From the NCBI GenBank assembly GCA_023427845.1, contig JAEYZX010000184.1, positions 1 to 43,938 of the forward strand: a stretch of DNA of 43,938 bases, given 5' to 3'. Origin of the DNA: Bacteroidota bacterium (GTDB lineage: Bacteria; Bacteroidota; Bacteroidia; Flavobacteriales; Flavobacteriaceae). The position numbers and the translations under genes are program-made. Below are positions 32,637 to 42,520 of this stretch, piece by piece (within the stretch, counting starts at the first letter, position 1; the number at the start of each line of letters is the position of its first letter). A model generated the notes under the pieces. The model saw nothing but the letters and a program-made list of their open reading frames with translations, made no database searches and was not told where the DNA came from.

Positions 32637-34028
32637 ATGAGAAAATTGCTCATTTACACGGTTCTGCTCATTTCCGGGATATCAGTCGCACAGGAAAACT
32701 ACAGCATCGAAATGGATTATAAAACCAATCAGGTGACCTACTATCGGCTGGACAAAAACAACAGGATTGTCGACACACTCGCCAAACCGCGGTTCAAGCG
32801 CAACAGTACGGTCCAGGTCAAATTAAAGAACATCAATCCGTTTGCAGTCGATGTTGTTGCCGACGCCAGGGAAGAAACGCTTCATCAAGGAGGCGAGGGG
32901 TTCAATTTCGGATCGCTGCTGGGCGGTATCAACAGCTTTTCCGGCGAGAAGCTAAAACTCAATGTAGAAGATTTGCCAACACCCTTGGCAAGAGGCACGC
33001 GTGGTACGGCTACGGTCAATAAATTCAAAGATCTGAATAACTTATCGACACAGGTCGCGGCACTTAAACGGACACTTCATGCAAATTTGCTGAATCCGAA
33101 CCTGAACAAGGATGCCATCCTGCAAAATGCAAAGGATCTCGCGCTATTGATTGAAGACGCACGGCTATCGGATCCAAACCAGAATTTTTACCTGTTTTTG
33201 TCGAACCTTGAGAAGGTCGTAATTACCGATAAGCAGGAAATCGTTTCCGAAGTCAACAAAATGAGTGACGAATTGGAGCGCGCGGCCGATTCGGCCAAAG
33301 TACTTTCCCGTGGTGAACTGATGGCACGAAACGCCGAGTTTTCGGATCTGCAGTCGCTGTTGACAACGTTGACCGAATCGACCAACCAAACGACTGAGAA
33401 TTTATCCGATATCAACTCGATGTACACCTTGCTCGAATCTTCCACATTCGAAAAAACATACGATTACGTTATCGAATCCGACAAGGTAAACCTCGAACTT
33501 AAATTCGTCCAGAGTCAATTTTCACAACAGGCCGATGCCGACAATTCGCAGGCGGTGCTGAAAACGCGAAACATAAAACTGTTTGCAAAAGGCGGATTCA
33601 AGATCAATACAAGTGTTGCCGTAACGATGAATAATTTCGGCGATAAGTCGCGTGATTACTATATAAATGAAGACGGTGAAGTAGGATCGGATGCTAACGA
33701 CTATTTTATCCCGAATCTGAGCACAATGATAAACTTTTATCCGGTATTGGGCGAAAGCTTTAATATTGGCGGAACGTTCGGATTGTCGATCCCGCTGTCC
33801 GACAATGTGAAAGGCGTCAACTTTTTGTTGGGTCCTTCCATTTTCCTTGGAAGCAAAAGCAGATTGTCGCTCTCGGGCGGACTCGCATACGGTCCGGTCG
33901 ACAGGCTCATAAATGGCATCCACGAAGGTGATTCGACAGAACTTCGCGACGTGGAAAGTTTTACCAAAAAAGTTTATGAACTTGGTTACTTCTTCGGAAT
34001 CTCATTCAGTCTTTTCGATATAAATTAA
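32637..34028 (+). CDS. Exported protein with helical middle and barrel-like C-terminus
   Basis: A 463-aa protein with a signal peptide ending near SVAQ. Residues about 25-95 are beta-rich, 120-265 are long helices (for example VSEVNKMSDELERAADSAKVLSRGEL), and 290-463 have alternating polar/apolar strands ending in YELGYFFGISFSLFDIN, as in outer-membrane barrels. No named family is recognised. It is the first gene of a three-gene unit: the caspase-like gene starts 10 bases after it. An outer-membrane or periplasmic scaffold role is possible. Confidence 0.75.
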   Translation: MRKLLIYTVLLISGISVAQENYSIEMDYKTNQVTYYRLDKNNRIVDTLAKPRFKRNSTVQVKLKNINPFAVDVVADAREETLHQGGEGFNFGSLLGGINSFSGEKLKLNVEDLPTPLARGTRGTATVNKFKDLNNLSTQVAALKRTLHANLLNPNLNKDAILQNAKDLALLIEDARLSDPNQNFYLFLSNLEKVVITDKQEIVSEVNKMSDELERAADSAKVLSRGELMARNAEFSDLQSLLTTLTESTNQTTENLSDINSMYTLLESSTFEKTYDYVIESDKVNLELKFVQSQFSQQADADNSQAVLKTRNIKLFAKGGFKINTSVAVTMNNFGDKSRDYYINEDGEVGSDANDYFIPNLSTMINFYPVLGESFNIGGTFGLSIPLSDNVKGVNFLLGPSIFLGSKSRLSLSGGLAYGPVDRLINGIHEGDSTELRDVESFTKKVYELGYFFGISFSLFDIN

Positions 34029-34038
34029 AAATTGCAAC

Positions 34039-35997
34039 ATGAAAAAATTATTTTTTCTATTGGCATTCGTGCTTTTTAGTTTTCAATTTTCGCATGCAAA
34101 AAAACACGCGCTGATTATAGCAGTTGGAGATTATCCAAGCAAAACTGGCTGGGGAGCAATCAGTTCACTAAATGATGTAGCGTTGATAAAGCAATCGTTG
34201 CTGAACCAGAATTTCCTTGAATCGGACATCATCGTACTTACGAATGAGAATGCGACAAAACAGGGAATTACCGCGGCACTGATGGCTTTGCAAAGCAAGC
34301 TGCAGCCCGGCGATATTGTCGTGGTGCATTATTCGGGCCACGGCCAACAGATTTTTGACGACAATGGCGAAGAACCCGACGATTTGGATGAGGCGCTTGT
34401 TCCTTACGATGCATTTGTAAAATATACGCACAACTATAAAGGTGAAAATCATTTACGCGACGATGAACTCGCAAACGTGATCGCAAATTTCAGGAATAAA
34501 CTGGGCAAGAACGGACAGTTGTTGTTTATCCTCGATAGTTGTCACTCGGGTTCTGCAACAAGAGGTGCGAAAACACGCGGTGGAAAAAGCGCTTTCGTGC
34601 CCGATGGTTGGGAAACCAATAAGAAACAGGTCAAAAAAGGCAGTGAAATGTTTGAAGGCGTAAAATTGTCGGATGATGCCGCGTCTTTTGTGATGATCAG
34701 CGGCGCATCGGCCGACGAGCTGAATTACGAATATGACGGTTACGGATCGCTGAGTTTTGCATTTTCAAAAGCAATGAACGAATTGGGATCGGATTTTACG
34801 TATCGGCAGCTATTTTCAAAGATTGCAACTAATATGAATATCATTTCGCCGAATCAAACTCCGACTATAGAAGGTGATGTCGATTACAAATTGTTTAAAG
34901 GCGAAATCGTTGCGCAGCAGCCGTACTTCGAGGTGATAAAGATCGGCAGGCAAAATACGGTCTCGGTCAACGCAGGCAAGCTGAACAGACTGTTCACTGG
35001 TACGACGGTTTTTATCATGCCCGCGGGTAGCACAAAAGCGAACGCCGACAAAGCGCTCGCGACCGGAATTATTACGAATGCCACATACAATGAATCGACC
35101 ATTCAATTGGATAAACCCTTGAAGTCAAACAATCGAAAGGAATATTGGGTGTTTGTAGACAAACCTTCGTATGGCGATATTGCGGTAAATGTTTACATCG
35201 ACAAACCTGTCACAGACGCGGCAGTCATTAGCGGCGTTAAATCATTCCTTGAAAAGAACGCCCTTGGCAAGATTGTCAGCGATACCTTGGCGGCTGATGT
35301 ATGGATCGTAAAAGAGGGAAACAAGTACGGATTGCGGGCTTCCCGCGGCCTTTCAGCAATCGATGAAGTTGCAAGCTCGCGTGGCGATGCCGTCGAACAA
35401 ATTACCAGCAAGCTGTTCAATTATGCGCAGGGGCAGTACCTTAAGAATTTAAGTCTGCAGAACGAAGATTACCAATTTGAGTTCAAACTGCTTCCGATAG
35501 AGCATGACGCAGCTTCACGAACGACTTCTGCCTTTAAACCGGAAGGATCGAACATCAATGCTTCAGGGATTTTTGAAGTTGGTACAGTAAACGACCATGT
35601 TGTGCTTCAGGTCACAAACAATGGAACCAAACCGGTTTACTTCAGCATTATCGAAATCAATTCGATGGGTGAGATTGCGCCGTTTATGCCGAATCCGAAT
35701 TGCAAGCAAAACGACAACGAGCGGATGATCGCACCCGGAAAAACAGTCGTTTACAAAGACTGCATCTTTTCGTTTAGTCCGCCCTACGAACGTTTGATCC
35801 TCAAAGGTTTCGCGACTTCTACGCCAATAAACTTCCAGCCAACTGTTGCTACACGTGGTGAAGGCACCCGTGGACCTGCAAATCCCCTTGAGAAATTCAT
35901 CCAGAAGACCTATACTAGAGGTTCGGGTGCAAGTTCATCAAACGAGGCCATAGACGGGTATAGCAGTGAATTTGTTTATGAGATTGTGAGGAAATAA
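34039..35997 (+). CDS. Exported caspase-family (C14) protein with DUF4384-like domain
   Basis: A 652-aa protein with a signal peptide ending near SHAKKHA. The caspase/metacaspase fold is at about 22-290: ALIIAVGDY, the catalytic His in HYSGHGQQ (H101) and the catalytic Cys in ILDSCHSG (C168), so the dyad is intact. Middle domains follow. Residues about 520-620 resemble DUF4384: VVLQVTNNGTKPVYFSIIEI and APFMPNPNC. The signal implies that it acts in the periplasm or outside, unlike most studied bacterial caspases. It is cotranscribed with the barrel protein upstream and probably with the WD40-caspase gene 27 bases downstream. Confidence 0.9.
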   Translation: MKKLFFLLAFVLFSFQFSHAKKHALIIAVGDYPSKTGWGAISSLNDVALIKQSLLNQNFLESDIIVLTNENATKQGITAALMALQSKLQPGDIVVVHYSGHGQQIFDDNGEEPDDLDEALVPYDAFVKYTHNYKGENHLRDDELANVIANFRNKLGKNGQLLFILDSCHSGSATRGAKTRGGKSAFVPDGWETNKKQVKKGSEMFEGVKLSDDAASFVMISGASADELNYEYDGYGSLSFAFSKAMNELGSDFTYRQLFSKIATNMNIISPNQTPTIEGDVDYKLFKGEIVAQQPYFEVIKIGRQNTVSVNAGKLNRLFTGTTVFIMPAGSTKANADKALATGIITNATYNESTIQLDKPLKSNNRKEYWVFVDKPSYGDIAVNVYIDKPVTDAAVISGVKSFLEKNALGKIVSDTLAADVWIVKEGNKYGLRASRGLSAIDEVASSRGDAVEQITSKLFNYAQGQYLKNLSLQNEDYQFEFKLLPIEHDAASRTTSAFKPEGSNINASGIFEVGTVNDHVVLQVTNNGTKPVYFSIIEINSMGEIAPFMPNPNCKQNDNERMIAPGKTVVYKDCIFSFSPPYERLILKGFATSTPINFQPTVATRGEGTRGPANPLEKFIQKTYTRGSGASSSNEAIDGYSSEFVYEIVRK

Positions 35998-36024
35998 TCA
36001 AATTCTTTTACGTATAATCGGTTG

Positions 36025-39000
36025 ATGAGAAAATTATTCGTAATACTTATTCTGTGCTTCGTCTTTGTCGGAATGCACGCGCAAAAGCCTGAATTAAAAA
36101 TTCCCACGACCAGTGTTGCATGGTTAAAAGATTTCGCGTTCACTGCAGACGGCAAGTTTTTGGTTACTGTAGCAATGGATATGTCGATTAAAATATATGA
36201 TCGTAAATCCTCCCGCGAAGTCCATACATTTTTCGGACATCAAAACACACCCTATTCAATTGCAATCGCAAAGGATAATCGCACTGTTGTAAGTGGCGGA
36301 GCAGGCGGCGAAATTATCATTTGGGATTTATACTCCGGCAGTATCTATCATCGAATATCAGGTGAAAATCTGAATCGTATTTCAACGATAGCCATTGCCG
36401 ATGATGCGAAAAGTTTCATTTGCGGAAGCATTGGCGGGGATGTCAGCGAATATAATCTCACTACAGGAGAACTAATTTCGTTTCAACCCTATTGGAGCTT
36501 TTGGGTCCGTACACTCGGGTATGTCGAAGACGGCAATAGTTTCTTTGTGGTAGCCCCGGATGATTCGTTGGAGGATGATGAAATAAATTTTTCCTGGATT
36601 CAATCACATACAGAAGAGGACATACATAATTTGAATTGGTCGAGCGCCACTATGAAGTCGTGCCTACTGCCGAATCATGCCCGGGAATTGTACAGCATCA
36701 CGACCAATCCGTCAGAATTTCGGATTTCCCCAATAAAGGATAGAACGGTGGGAGATCCAATAAAGTTTCCGCTTCCGGGTTATGAACCGATTGAACTGGC
36801 AATGTTAAGTTCAAATGAGATTTTGATCTTATGCGAAAACATAGCTACCACCAATTTTGCCTTTCTAATTTTTGATTTAAAAGCCGGTAAAATATCAAAA
36901 ACCGCCGAAAGCGACCTGTGTACCTGTATTTTAGATGACTGTGCCGACGGACTGCGGCTCAGGGTTATGCCGGCACAATCTTCAAAAGTGCAGTTCATCT
37001 CCGGGTGCACGAGTGTCGTTTACAACTTTAATCTTGAAACGAAGCAATTTGAAGACATCATTCCCGATCACAAAGATTTCAACGGAATCCACCTGCAAAA
37101 ACAAAACTTATTGCTTGCAGGATCCGATAAAAAACTAAAAAAATGGGATTTGTCCAATAATGTGATTACGGAGCAGGCCGATTTGGGACGCCCGCAATTC
37201 TCCATCTTTCCGCATAAGAATAATTTTCTGTTACATTCCAAACGGCGCTTGACATATTGGGACAATGCGTTTCGCAACGCGCATGATTCGATCGTAGTAT
37301 CAGACGATCAGATTTTGAGGTTTAGTAAAGACAGCACCGAGGTTGCGATATTCGATTCCGGGAAAATTGATATATACTCGCTTGCCAACGCTAAACGCAG
37401 CAGAACCATAACGCCCGAAAAAGGAGGAAGCGGTTTTGACGTAATGGCGTGGTATGACAACAAAACTTTGGCTTATATCAATTATTTTGACTCACAGCGC
37501 CGGCACATGCTGTATTTGCTCGACGGAAAAAATACAACCAAAGTCGCAATCGACTCGACTCAATTCTTTATCACCGATATCGTTTTTCCTTCACGTGAAA
37601 AGGCAGTTATAGCTACGCATGGTTCGTTGGCACTCATGGAAGTCAAAACCGGTAAAATTGTAAAAACCGTAACGCCATCGCAAACCATCAGCCGTTGTCT
37701 TGTACTGGTCTATGCGCCGAGGATCAACCAGCTGATAGCGTCGTTTGAAGACGGCCAGATTTTCTTTTTAAACCCCGAAACACTTGAAATCGAAAAGCAT
37801 CTGACAGGGCATCGCGGCTGGGTGCACGAGGTAAAGTTCACGTCCGATTATCGCCAGGTAATATCAAGTGGTTTTGATAATACCATACGATTTTGGGACT
37901 ATGAGTCGGGAATCAATCTTGTTACCTTGAGCCTACGTAACGGCAAAGATTGGGTCGTGGTGCACGAAAACGGACTTTTTGATGCATCAGCGCAGGCGAT
38001 GAAGGATATTTACTATGTCGTAAACGATTCGACAGACACCGACGAACCGTGGAAAATAATCGAACTCGAGCAGCTCAAACATCGTTATTACCAACCCGAT
38101 CTGCTTCAAATCCAGCTCGGCTATAAGAAAGAAGAACTCCGCACACCGGGAGCTCTGGAAACCGTTCCGCTTGCCCCGAAAGTAAGCTTGACAAATGAGG
38201 CAGGAATGATGAAAGTCAGACTTAAAAATCAGGGCGGGGGAATCGGGAAAGTTGTCGTTTTTGTCGAAGATGCAGAAGTGCTCGCAGACGTTCGTCCAGA
38301 CGGAAAGCATAATGCCGATCAGACATTTCTTGACATAGCAGTTGATCTCACAAAATTTGCGAACCGATTTAAATCGCATGGTCCGACAAAAATTAAGGTG
38401 GTTGCATGGAACAAGGATGAATGGATCAGTACACAGCCGCAATATTTGGACTATTATTCTATTGTTTCTAAAGGAAATGTAGCTACACAAGTTGCTGATG
38501 CAAAGACAGAAGCACCACGGCTTTTCGGATTGGTTGTCGGAATATCGGATTATACCGGTAATTCAATTGATTTGCATTACGCTGCAAAAGATGCCGCCGA
38601 TTATAGTGCGGCGCTGAAATTGTCGGCCGCCAATCTGTTCGGAAAAGAAAATGTGTCGGTTGAATTGTACTCTACGGAATTTGACGATCCAGCAAAAAGA
38701 CCTTCGCGGAAAAATATACTTACGGCACTGGCTGGTCTTGCCACGAAGATAAAGCCTTCAGACGTCGTAATCGTTTATTTATCGGGACATGGCGTGAATT
38801 ATGGCGGCGCAGAAGGTGATTTTTATTACCTGACACAGGAAGCATCAGGAGCAGACGCAGCGTACCTAGCCGATGAGAGCGTGCGGAATACATCGGCCAT
38901 TTCGAGCATGGAACTCACCGATTGGCTCAATAAATTGACTGCCGGTAAAAAAATCATGATTTTGGATGCGTGTGCATCGGGCAAGGCGGCCGAAAAAATG

Positions 39001-39699
39001 TATGCCGCAAAAGACGTTCCGGCTAGTCAGATACGTGCACTTGACCGAATGCAGGACCGGACCGGATTTTATATTTTAGCAGGTTCTGCAGCTGATGCGG
39101 TGAGCTACGAGTCGTCGGTTTATGGCCAAGGTCTGCTCACGTATTCGCTTTTGAAGGCAATGAAAGGTTCTGCACTTCGGGTTGATGGTGGTGAAGAATA
39201 TGTAGACGTGCATCACCTGTTTCAGTTCGCCGTGGATCAGGTCCCCGAATTATCAAAAAATATCGGCGGAATCCAAAAGCCGTTTTTCAAAAGTCCCGAT
39301 AACCTGCAAAGTTTTGATATTGGTAAAGTGGATACCGAAACAAAGCAGGCAATTAAAATTTCAGAACCCAAGCCGGTCTTTATTGAAGCTACTTTCTCAG
39401 ATTCGGATGCGCTTTTCGATGAACTCGAGCTGACCGACAAATTCAATGCATTCCTTCAAAACAGCGCGGCCGAAGGTAAAGGTGCCGATTTCGCTTTTAT
39501 GCGTGTTAAGGAATATCCGGGAGCCTATCGCATCACGGGAAGCTATACATCCGATCAGGATTTCATTTATTTAAAGTTCAGGATAATTTCGGATAAAAAG
39601 TTGGTCGGGAACATTCGTGAAATCCGCTTCTCAAAAAAGCTTGCTATTGAGGAAAACATACCGAACGTAATGGCTGAGGTCAATAAAATGATACGATAA
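36025..39699 (+). CDS. Exported WD40-repeat caspase (C14) protein
   Basis: A 1224-aa protein with a signal peptide ending near GMHAQK. Residues about 25-620 contain WD40-type repeats, for example FTADGKFLVTVAMDMSIKIYD and TGHRGWVHEVKFTSDYRQVI...FDNTIRFWD. The caspase fold is at about 830-1080: LFGLVVGISDY, the catalytic His in VYLSGHG (H922) and the catalytic Cys in MILDACASG (C983). About 140 further residues follow. WD40 propellers usually bind partner proteins, so the caspase may be recruited or held by one. ATG at 36025 is preferred over an adjacent TTG. It ends 81 bases before the convergent esterase gene. Confidence 0.9.
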   Translation: MRKLFVILILCFVFVGMHAQKPELKIPTTSVAWLKDFAFTADGKFLVTVAMDMSIKIYDRKSSREVHTFFGHQNTPYSIAIAKDNRTVVSGGAGGEIIIWDLYSGSIYHRISGENLNRISTIAIADDAKSFICGSIGGDVSEYNLTTGELISFQPYWSFWVRTLGYVEDGNSFFVVAPDDSLEDDEINFSWIQSHTEEDIHNLNWSSATMKSCLLPNHARELYSITTNPSEFRISPIKDRTVGDPIKFPLPGYEPIELAMLSSNEILILCENIATTNFAFLIFDLKAGKISKTAESDLCTCILDDCADGLRLRVMPAQSSKVQFISGCTSVVYNFNLETKQFEDIIPDHKDFNGIHLQKQNLLLAGSDKKLKKWDLSNNVITEQADLGRPQFSIFPHKNNFLLHSKRRLTYWDNAFRNAHDSIVVSDDQILRFSKDSTEVAIFDSGKIDIYSLANAKRSRTITPEKGGSGFDVMAWYDNKTLAYINYFDSQRRHMLYLLDGKNTTKVAIDSTQFFITDIVFPSREKAVIATHGSLALMEVKTGKIVKTVTPSQTISRCLVLVYAPRINQLIASFEDGQIFFLNPETLEIEKHLTGHRGWVHEVKFTSDYRQVISSGFDNTIRFWDYESGINLVTLSLRNGKDWVVVHENGLFDASAQAMKDIYYVVNDSTDTDEPWKIIELEQLKHRYYQPDLLQIQLGYKKEELRTPGALETVPLAPKVSLTNEAGMMKVRLKNQGGGIGKVVVFVEDAEVLADVRPDGKHNADQTFLDIAVDLTKFANRFKSHGPTKIKVVAWNKDEWISTQPQYLDYYSIVSKGNVATQVADAKTEAPRLFGLVVGISDYTGNSIDLHYAAKDAADYSAALKLSAANLFGKENVSVELYSTEFDDPAKRPSRKNILTALAGLATKIKPSDVVIVYLSGHGVNYGGAEGDFYYLTQEASGADAAYLADESVRNTSAISSMELTDWLNKLTAGKKIMILDACASGKAAEKMYAAKDVPASQIRALDRMQDRTGFYILAGSAADAVSYESSVYGQGLLTYSLLKAMKGSALRVDGGEEYVDVHHLFQFAVDQVPELSKNIGGIQKPFFKSPDNLQSFDIGKVDTETKQAIKISEPKPVFIEATFSDSDALFDELELTDKFNAFLQNSAAEGKGADFAFMRVKEYPGAYRITGSYTSDQDFIYLKFRIISDKKLVGNIREIRFSKKLAIEENIPNVMAEVNKMIR

Positions 39700-39780
39700 A
39701 TTTAATTTTGACCCATGGGCTCATTTCGAGCTGGTCATTTTCGTACACTCAACGCGTATCTTGAGGAAATTATACCTCGT

Positions 39781-40611
39781 TTATTTGCTCTCATAAACAA
39801 ACTCCAAACCGTCAATTAAACTTCGGATTCCCGAACTTCCGTGATCCTCACTTTTATAATGCATATACTTCACTGTTTGTTCTGAATTTACAATTTTACG
39901 GGTAAAGGAATTTACCAAATCCTCAACATTTTGTTTATAGCCATTCGAATCGGGATTACCGGATGAAAGGAATATTTTTCTTCTATCAATACTATTTGGT
40001 TTGTACTGATCTCTATAATATTTATTAAACATGAAGTCGTTCCATAATAAACTCGGACTTGCGCAAATATAACTGTCAAAAATCCCCGGTTTGATAGTAT
40101 AGAAACTTATGACGGCCAGGCCGCCTAAAGAATGACCAAAAATCGTTTTATTTTTAAATTTTAGATTATACTTCGCTTCTAACAATTTAATAACGTCATT
40201 CTCGACGAAATCTGCAAACTTCGAGAAATTTCCAGTACTCTTAAATAATTCGTCATTATCTTTCCGACCTGTAAAATTTTTGGAATTTGTTGGAGTATAA
40301 TATTTCCAACGGCTTTCTATCGAGGAAGGTATCGCTACAACTATTGTTGCAGGCATTTTTTCTTCCCATTGATAAAGATTTTGAACATTTGTTGCAATTC
40401 CAAAATATTCATCTCCGTCTAACAATATGAGTATCGAGCAATTATCTTTTAGCTTATCAAAATCTTCAGGCAATTTTAACCAGACAGCTGCTTCTTCACC
40501 TAAATATTTTGAATGGATCGTAATTTTATCGCCGATATTTAGAGACGACACTTTTTGCCCGTAACCGAGAAATGTACTACATATTGCCAAAAATAATAAT
40601 GTATTTTTCAT
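39781..40611 (-). CDS. Secreted alpha/beta-hydrolase, esterase (PF00756-like)
   Basis: A 276-aa protein with a signal peptide ending near LGYGQ. The esterase-D-like fold is shown by ILILLDGDEYF, the nucleophile in FGHSLGGLAV, and a late His in EDHGSS. Similar Bacteroidota proteins hydrolyse sugar or siderophore esters, but no substrate is indicated. It is the last gene of the minus-strand CHASE2 operon, 14 bases after the FecR-like gene, and looks more AT-rich than its neighbours. It converges on the WD40-caspase gene. Confidence 0.85.
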   Translation of the reverse strand: MKNTLLFLAICSTFLGYGQKVSSLNIGDKITIHSKYLGEEAAVWLKLPEDFDKLKDNCSILILLDGDEYFGIATNVQNLYQWEEKMPATIVVAIPSSIESRWKYYTPTNSKNFTGRKDNDELFKSTGNFSKFADFVENDVIKLLEAKYNLKFKNKTIFGHSLGGLAVISFYTIKPGIFDSYICASPSLLWNDFMFNKYYRDQYKPNSIDRRKIFLSSGNPDSNGYKQNVEDLVNSFTRKIVNSEQTVKYMHYKSEDHGSSGIRSLIDGLEFVYESK

Positions 40612-40625
40612 AAGGTATTGACGAG

Positions 40626-41396
40626 CTATCGGCAGAATTTGTATGTTTCACAAAGTATTTGGTCAATCTGCGGCCGACTTATATTCAGGTTCCGCAACTC
40701 AGCTACAAAATCACTGTATTTTTTTTCGTGCTCATCGTAGGTCTTTTTGTCAATAAATGAAAACGAATAAAACACCACATTCTTCAAATTCACAAACTCA
40801 CGTTCCGAAACCGTCCATTCAAACTCTTTACCTTCATCAAATATCGGGTTATCGCCGAAAAGCGTCAGTTGCGAACCGTCAGATTCGAGTTTCAGGATTT
40901 CATCCGTTGTTTTATTTCGGATAAAAATGAACACCGACTTTCCTTCGGCCGGTTTCCATCGCAAAGCGGCTTTCGTTTCAAGCACTTTTGAGCTGTCTTT
41001 TGGCAATTCCATCAGCACTTCGCCACGAAAAACACCGCCGATGATCTTTTGTTTTACGGTGTTTCCGGTGAGTTCGTTCCACACCAGTTTGAAATATTTG
41101 CCCGTGATCGCGTTGTTTGTGGACTTTTGCCGAAAAGCCAGCAGTTTTTTGAATGCGAACGTTCCCGGTTTTGCAATCGTATACGTATTTCCATTGTTGT
41201 CTATGGCAATGATGTTTCCCGAGCTCATGACCAATTTGTCCTTTTTCGAAATCAGATCGCCCTTTTTTGCAAGCTTCCGTATTGAACCGGTTTCAATATA
41301 ATTGCTTCCGGCCGAGCTGAATACGCACAACGATTCCTGCGCGATTGCGAACTGGCAGCAGCTAAAAAATATTAAAATTTGAAATAGCTTTTCCAT
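40626..41396 (-). CDS. Exported FecR-like protein of the CHASE2 operon
   Basis: A 256-aa protein with a signal peptide ending near FAIAQ. Residues about 25-100 look like a FecR domain: GSIRKLAKKGDLISKKDKLV, NIIAIDNNGNTYTIAKPG. The rest includes a beta-rich region (FKLVWNELTG) and a helical tail. FecR-domain proteins are best known as anti-sigma partners, but a version with a signal peptide and no sigma factor nearby more likely acts as an envelope sensor or adaptor. Its first 25 bases overlap the end of the CHASE2 gene, so translation is probably coupled. Confidence 0.7.
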   Translation of the reverse strand: MEKLFQILIFFSCCQFAIAQESLCVFSSAGSNYIETGSIRKLAKKGDLISKKDKLVMSSGNIIAIDNNGNTYTIAKPGTFAFKKLLAFRQKSTNNAITGKYFKLVWNELTGNTVKQKIIGGVFRGEVLMELPKDSSKVLETKAALRWKPAEGKSVFIFIRNKTTDEILKLESDGSQLTLFGDNPIFDEGKEFEWTVSEREFVNLKNVVFYSFSFIDKKTYDEHEKKYSDFVAELRNLNISRPQIDQILCETYKFCR

Positions 41397-42520
41397 CGGA
41401 ATCTTTTTGAAAGGTATTCAGTCAGGTATAAGTAAAATGGGATGAGTTCAAGGCCCAAAACCGAAAGCACCAAAATTGGCGTAATCCAGAGATAGGCATT
41501 CCAATTCAGTAAAAGCAGCGCGAGGTAAACCGTTACGATCACAATCAGCAACTGGAATACCTTGATCATGACATCCGAAACGATCGCGCTTCTTTTATAA
41601 AGCCGCATCGAGGTAAATGTCAGCAGCCAGCAAAGCAAAAAGGCAAAAGCATAACTGAAAAATTTCGGAATCTTGGTCAGGAATTTTCCTTCGGTTAGCA
41701 TACTTACAATATTGGCATGTATGACCACGCCATGCATATCGGGCACCGATTTCCCGACATACTTCGGATTCAGCGGCGTGAAATGCTTGTCTTCTATGTC
41801 GAATTGATGCTCGCCCAAATATCCCATTAAGACAATTGAATTTGATAGTGCCGGTACCGATTCGCCCGTCAGTATATCTTCAAGGTCGAACGTCAGGAAA
41901 TTGGCAGCCTTGCCCGTAAAACGAATCGGAAGGCTCTCAGATAATTTGTCTTTGACGACCTCGGGTGAAATTGTGCCGGCCTTGATTGCTACCTGTACAG
42001 GAAATGCAATTTTACTTTCCCTAACACCCAAAAATTCCCGGATCACGCCTTCCTGATCATCATGGTCAAAATTGATAAATCCCGAATTCGTTTTAGCATT
42101 GGAAAAATACGGATGGTTTCCGACAACATTACCATCCTCGATATAATAGGCGCCCACAACAAAATCATTGTTCAGCGCTTCTTTTAAAATCGCATCCGAT
42201 CCTGCCTCACGCTGCTCCCTGAAAACGATATCGACTCCAATCACAGCAGGTTTTTGAGCCGCAATTTTTTCGATTCCGAGTGCAATCGCAGCCCGGTCAT
42301 GATGGCCAACATTGACGATGATGATCTTTGACGTCGGTTCGGGCGTGTAGAATTTATTCGAATAATATAGATCGGTAAAGCTAAAATCCTGAAACGCTTT
42401 TTCAAAAGGGTCGAGTGCCGAAATGTTGACCGCAATAAAATAAAATACAATTGCGATGGCGCTCGAAAATAACGTGCTCAAAAAAGATTCCTTCAGCAAA
42501 AGTTGCCTTTTTCTTCCCAT
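41372..42520 (-). CDS. CHASE2-domain membrane protein without output domain
   Basis: A 382-aa protein. One N-terminal membrane helix (about 12-30) is followed by an extracytoplasmic CHASE2 domain (about 35-285: FTDLYYSN, IIIVNVGHHDRAAIALGIEKI, VIGVDIVF, VPDMHGVVIHANIVSMLTEG) and three C-terminal helices (about 285-360). CHASE2 sensors normally continue into a kinase, cyclase or similar domain. Here only about 20 residues follow the last helix, so signalling must go through partners. It starts directly after the lipoprotein stop and overlaps the FecR-like gene. Confidence 0.88.
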   Translation of the reverse strand: MGRKRQLLLKESFLSTLFSSAIAIVFYFIAVNISALDPFEKAFQDFSFTDLYYSNKFYTPEPTSKIIIVNVGHHDRAAIALGIEKIAAQKPAVIGVDIVFREQREAGSDAILKEALNNDFVVGAYYIEDGNVVGNHPYFSNAKTNSGFINFDHDDQEGVIREFLGVRESKIAFPVQVAIKAGTISPEVVKDKLSESLPIRFTGKAANFLTFDLEDILTGESVPALSNSIVLMGYLGEHQFDIEDKHFTPLNPKYVGKSVPDMHGVVIHANIVSMLTEGKFLTKIPKFFSYAFAFLLCWLLTFTSMRLYKRSAIVSDVMIKVFQLLIVIVTVYLALLLLNWNAYLWITPILVLSVLGLELIPFYLYLTEYLSKRFRWKSYFKF

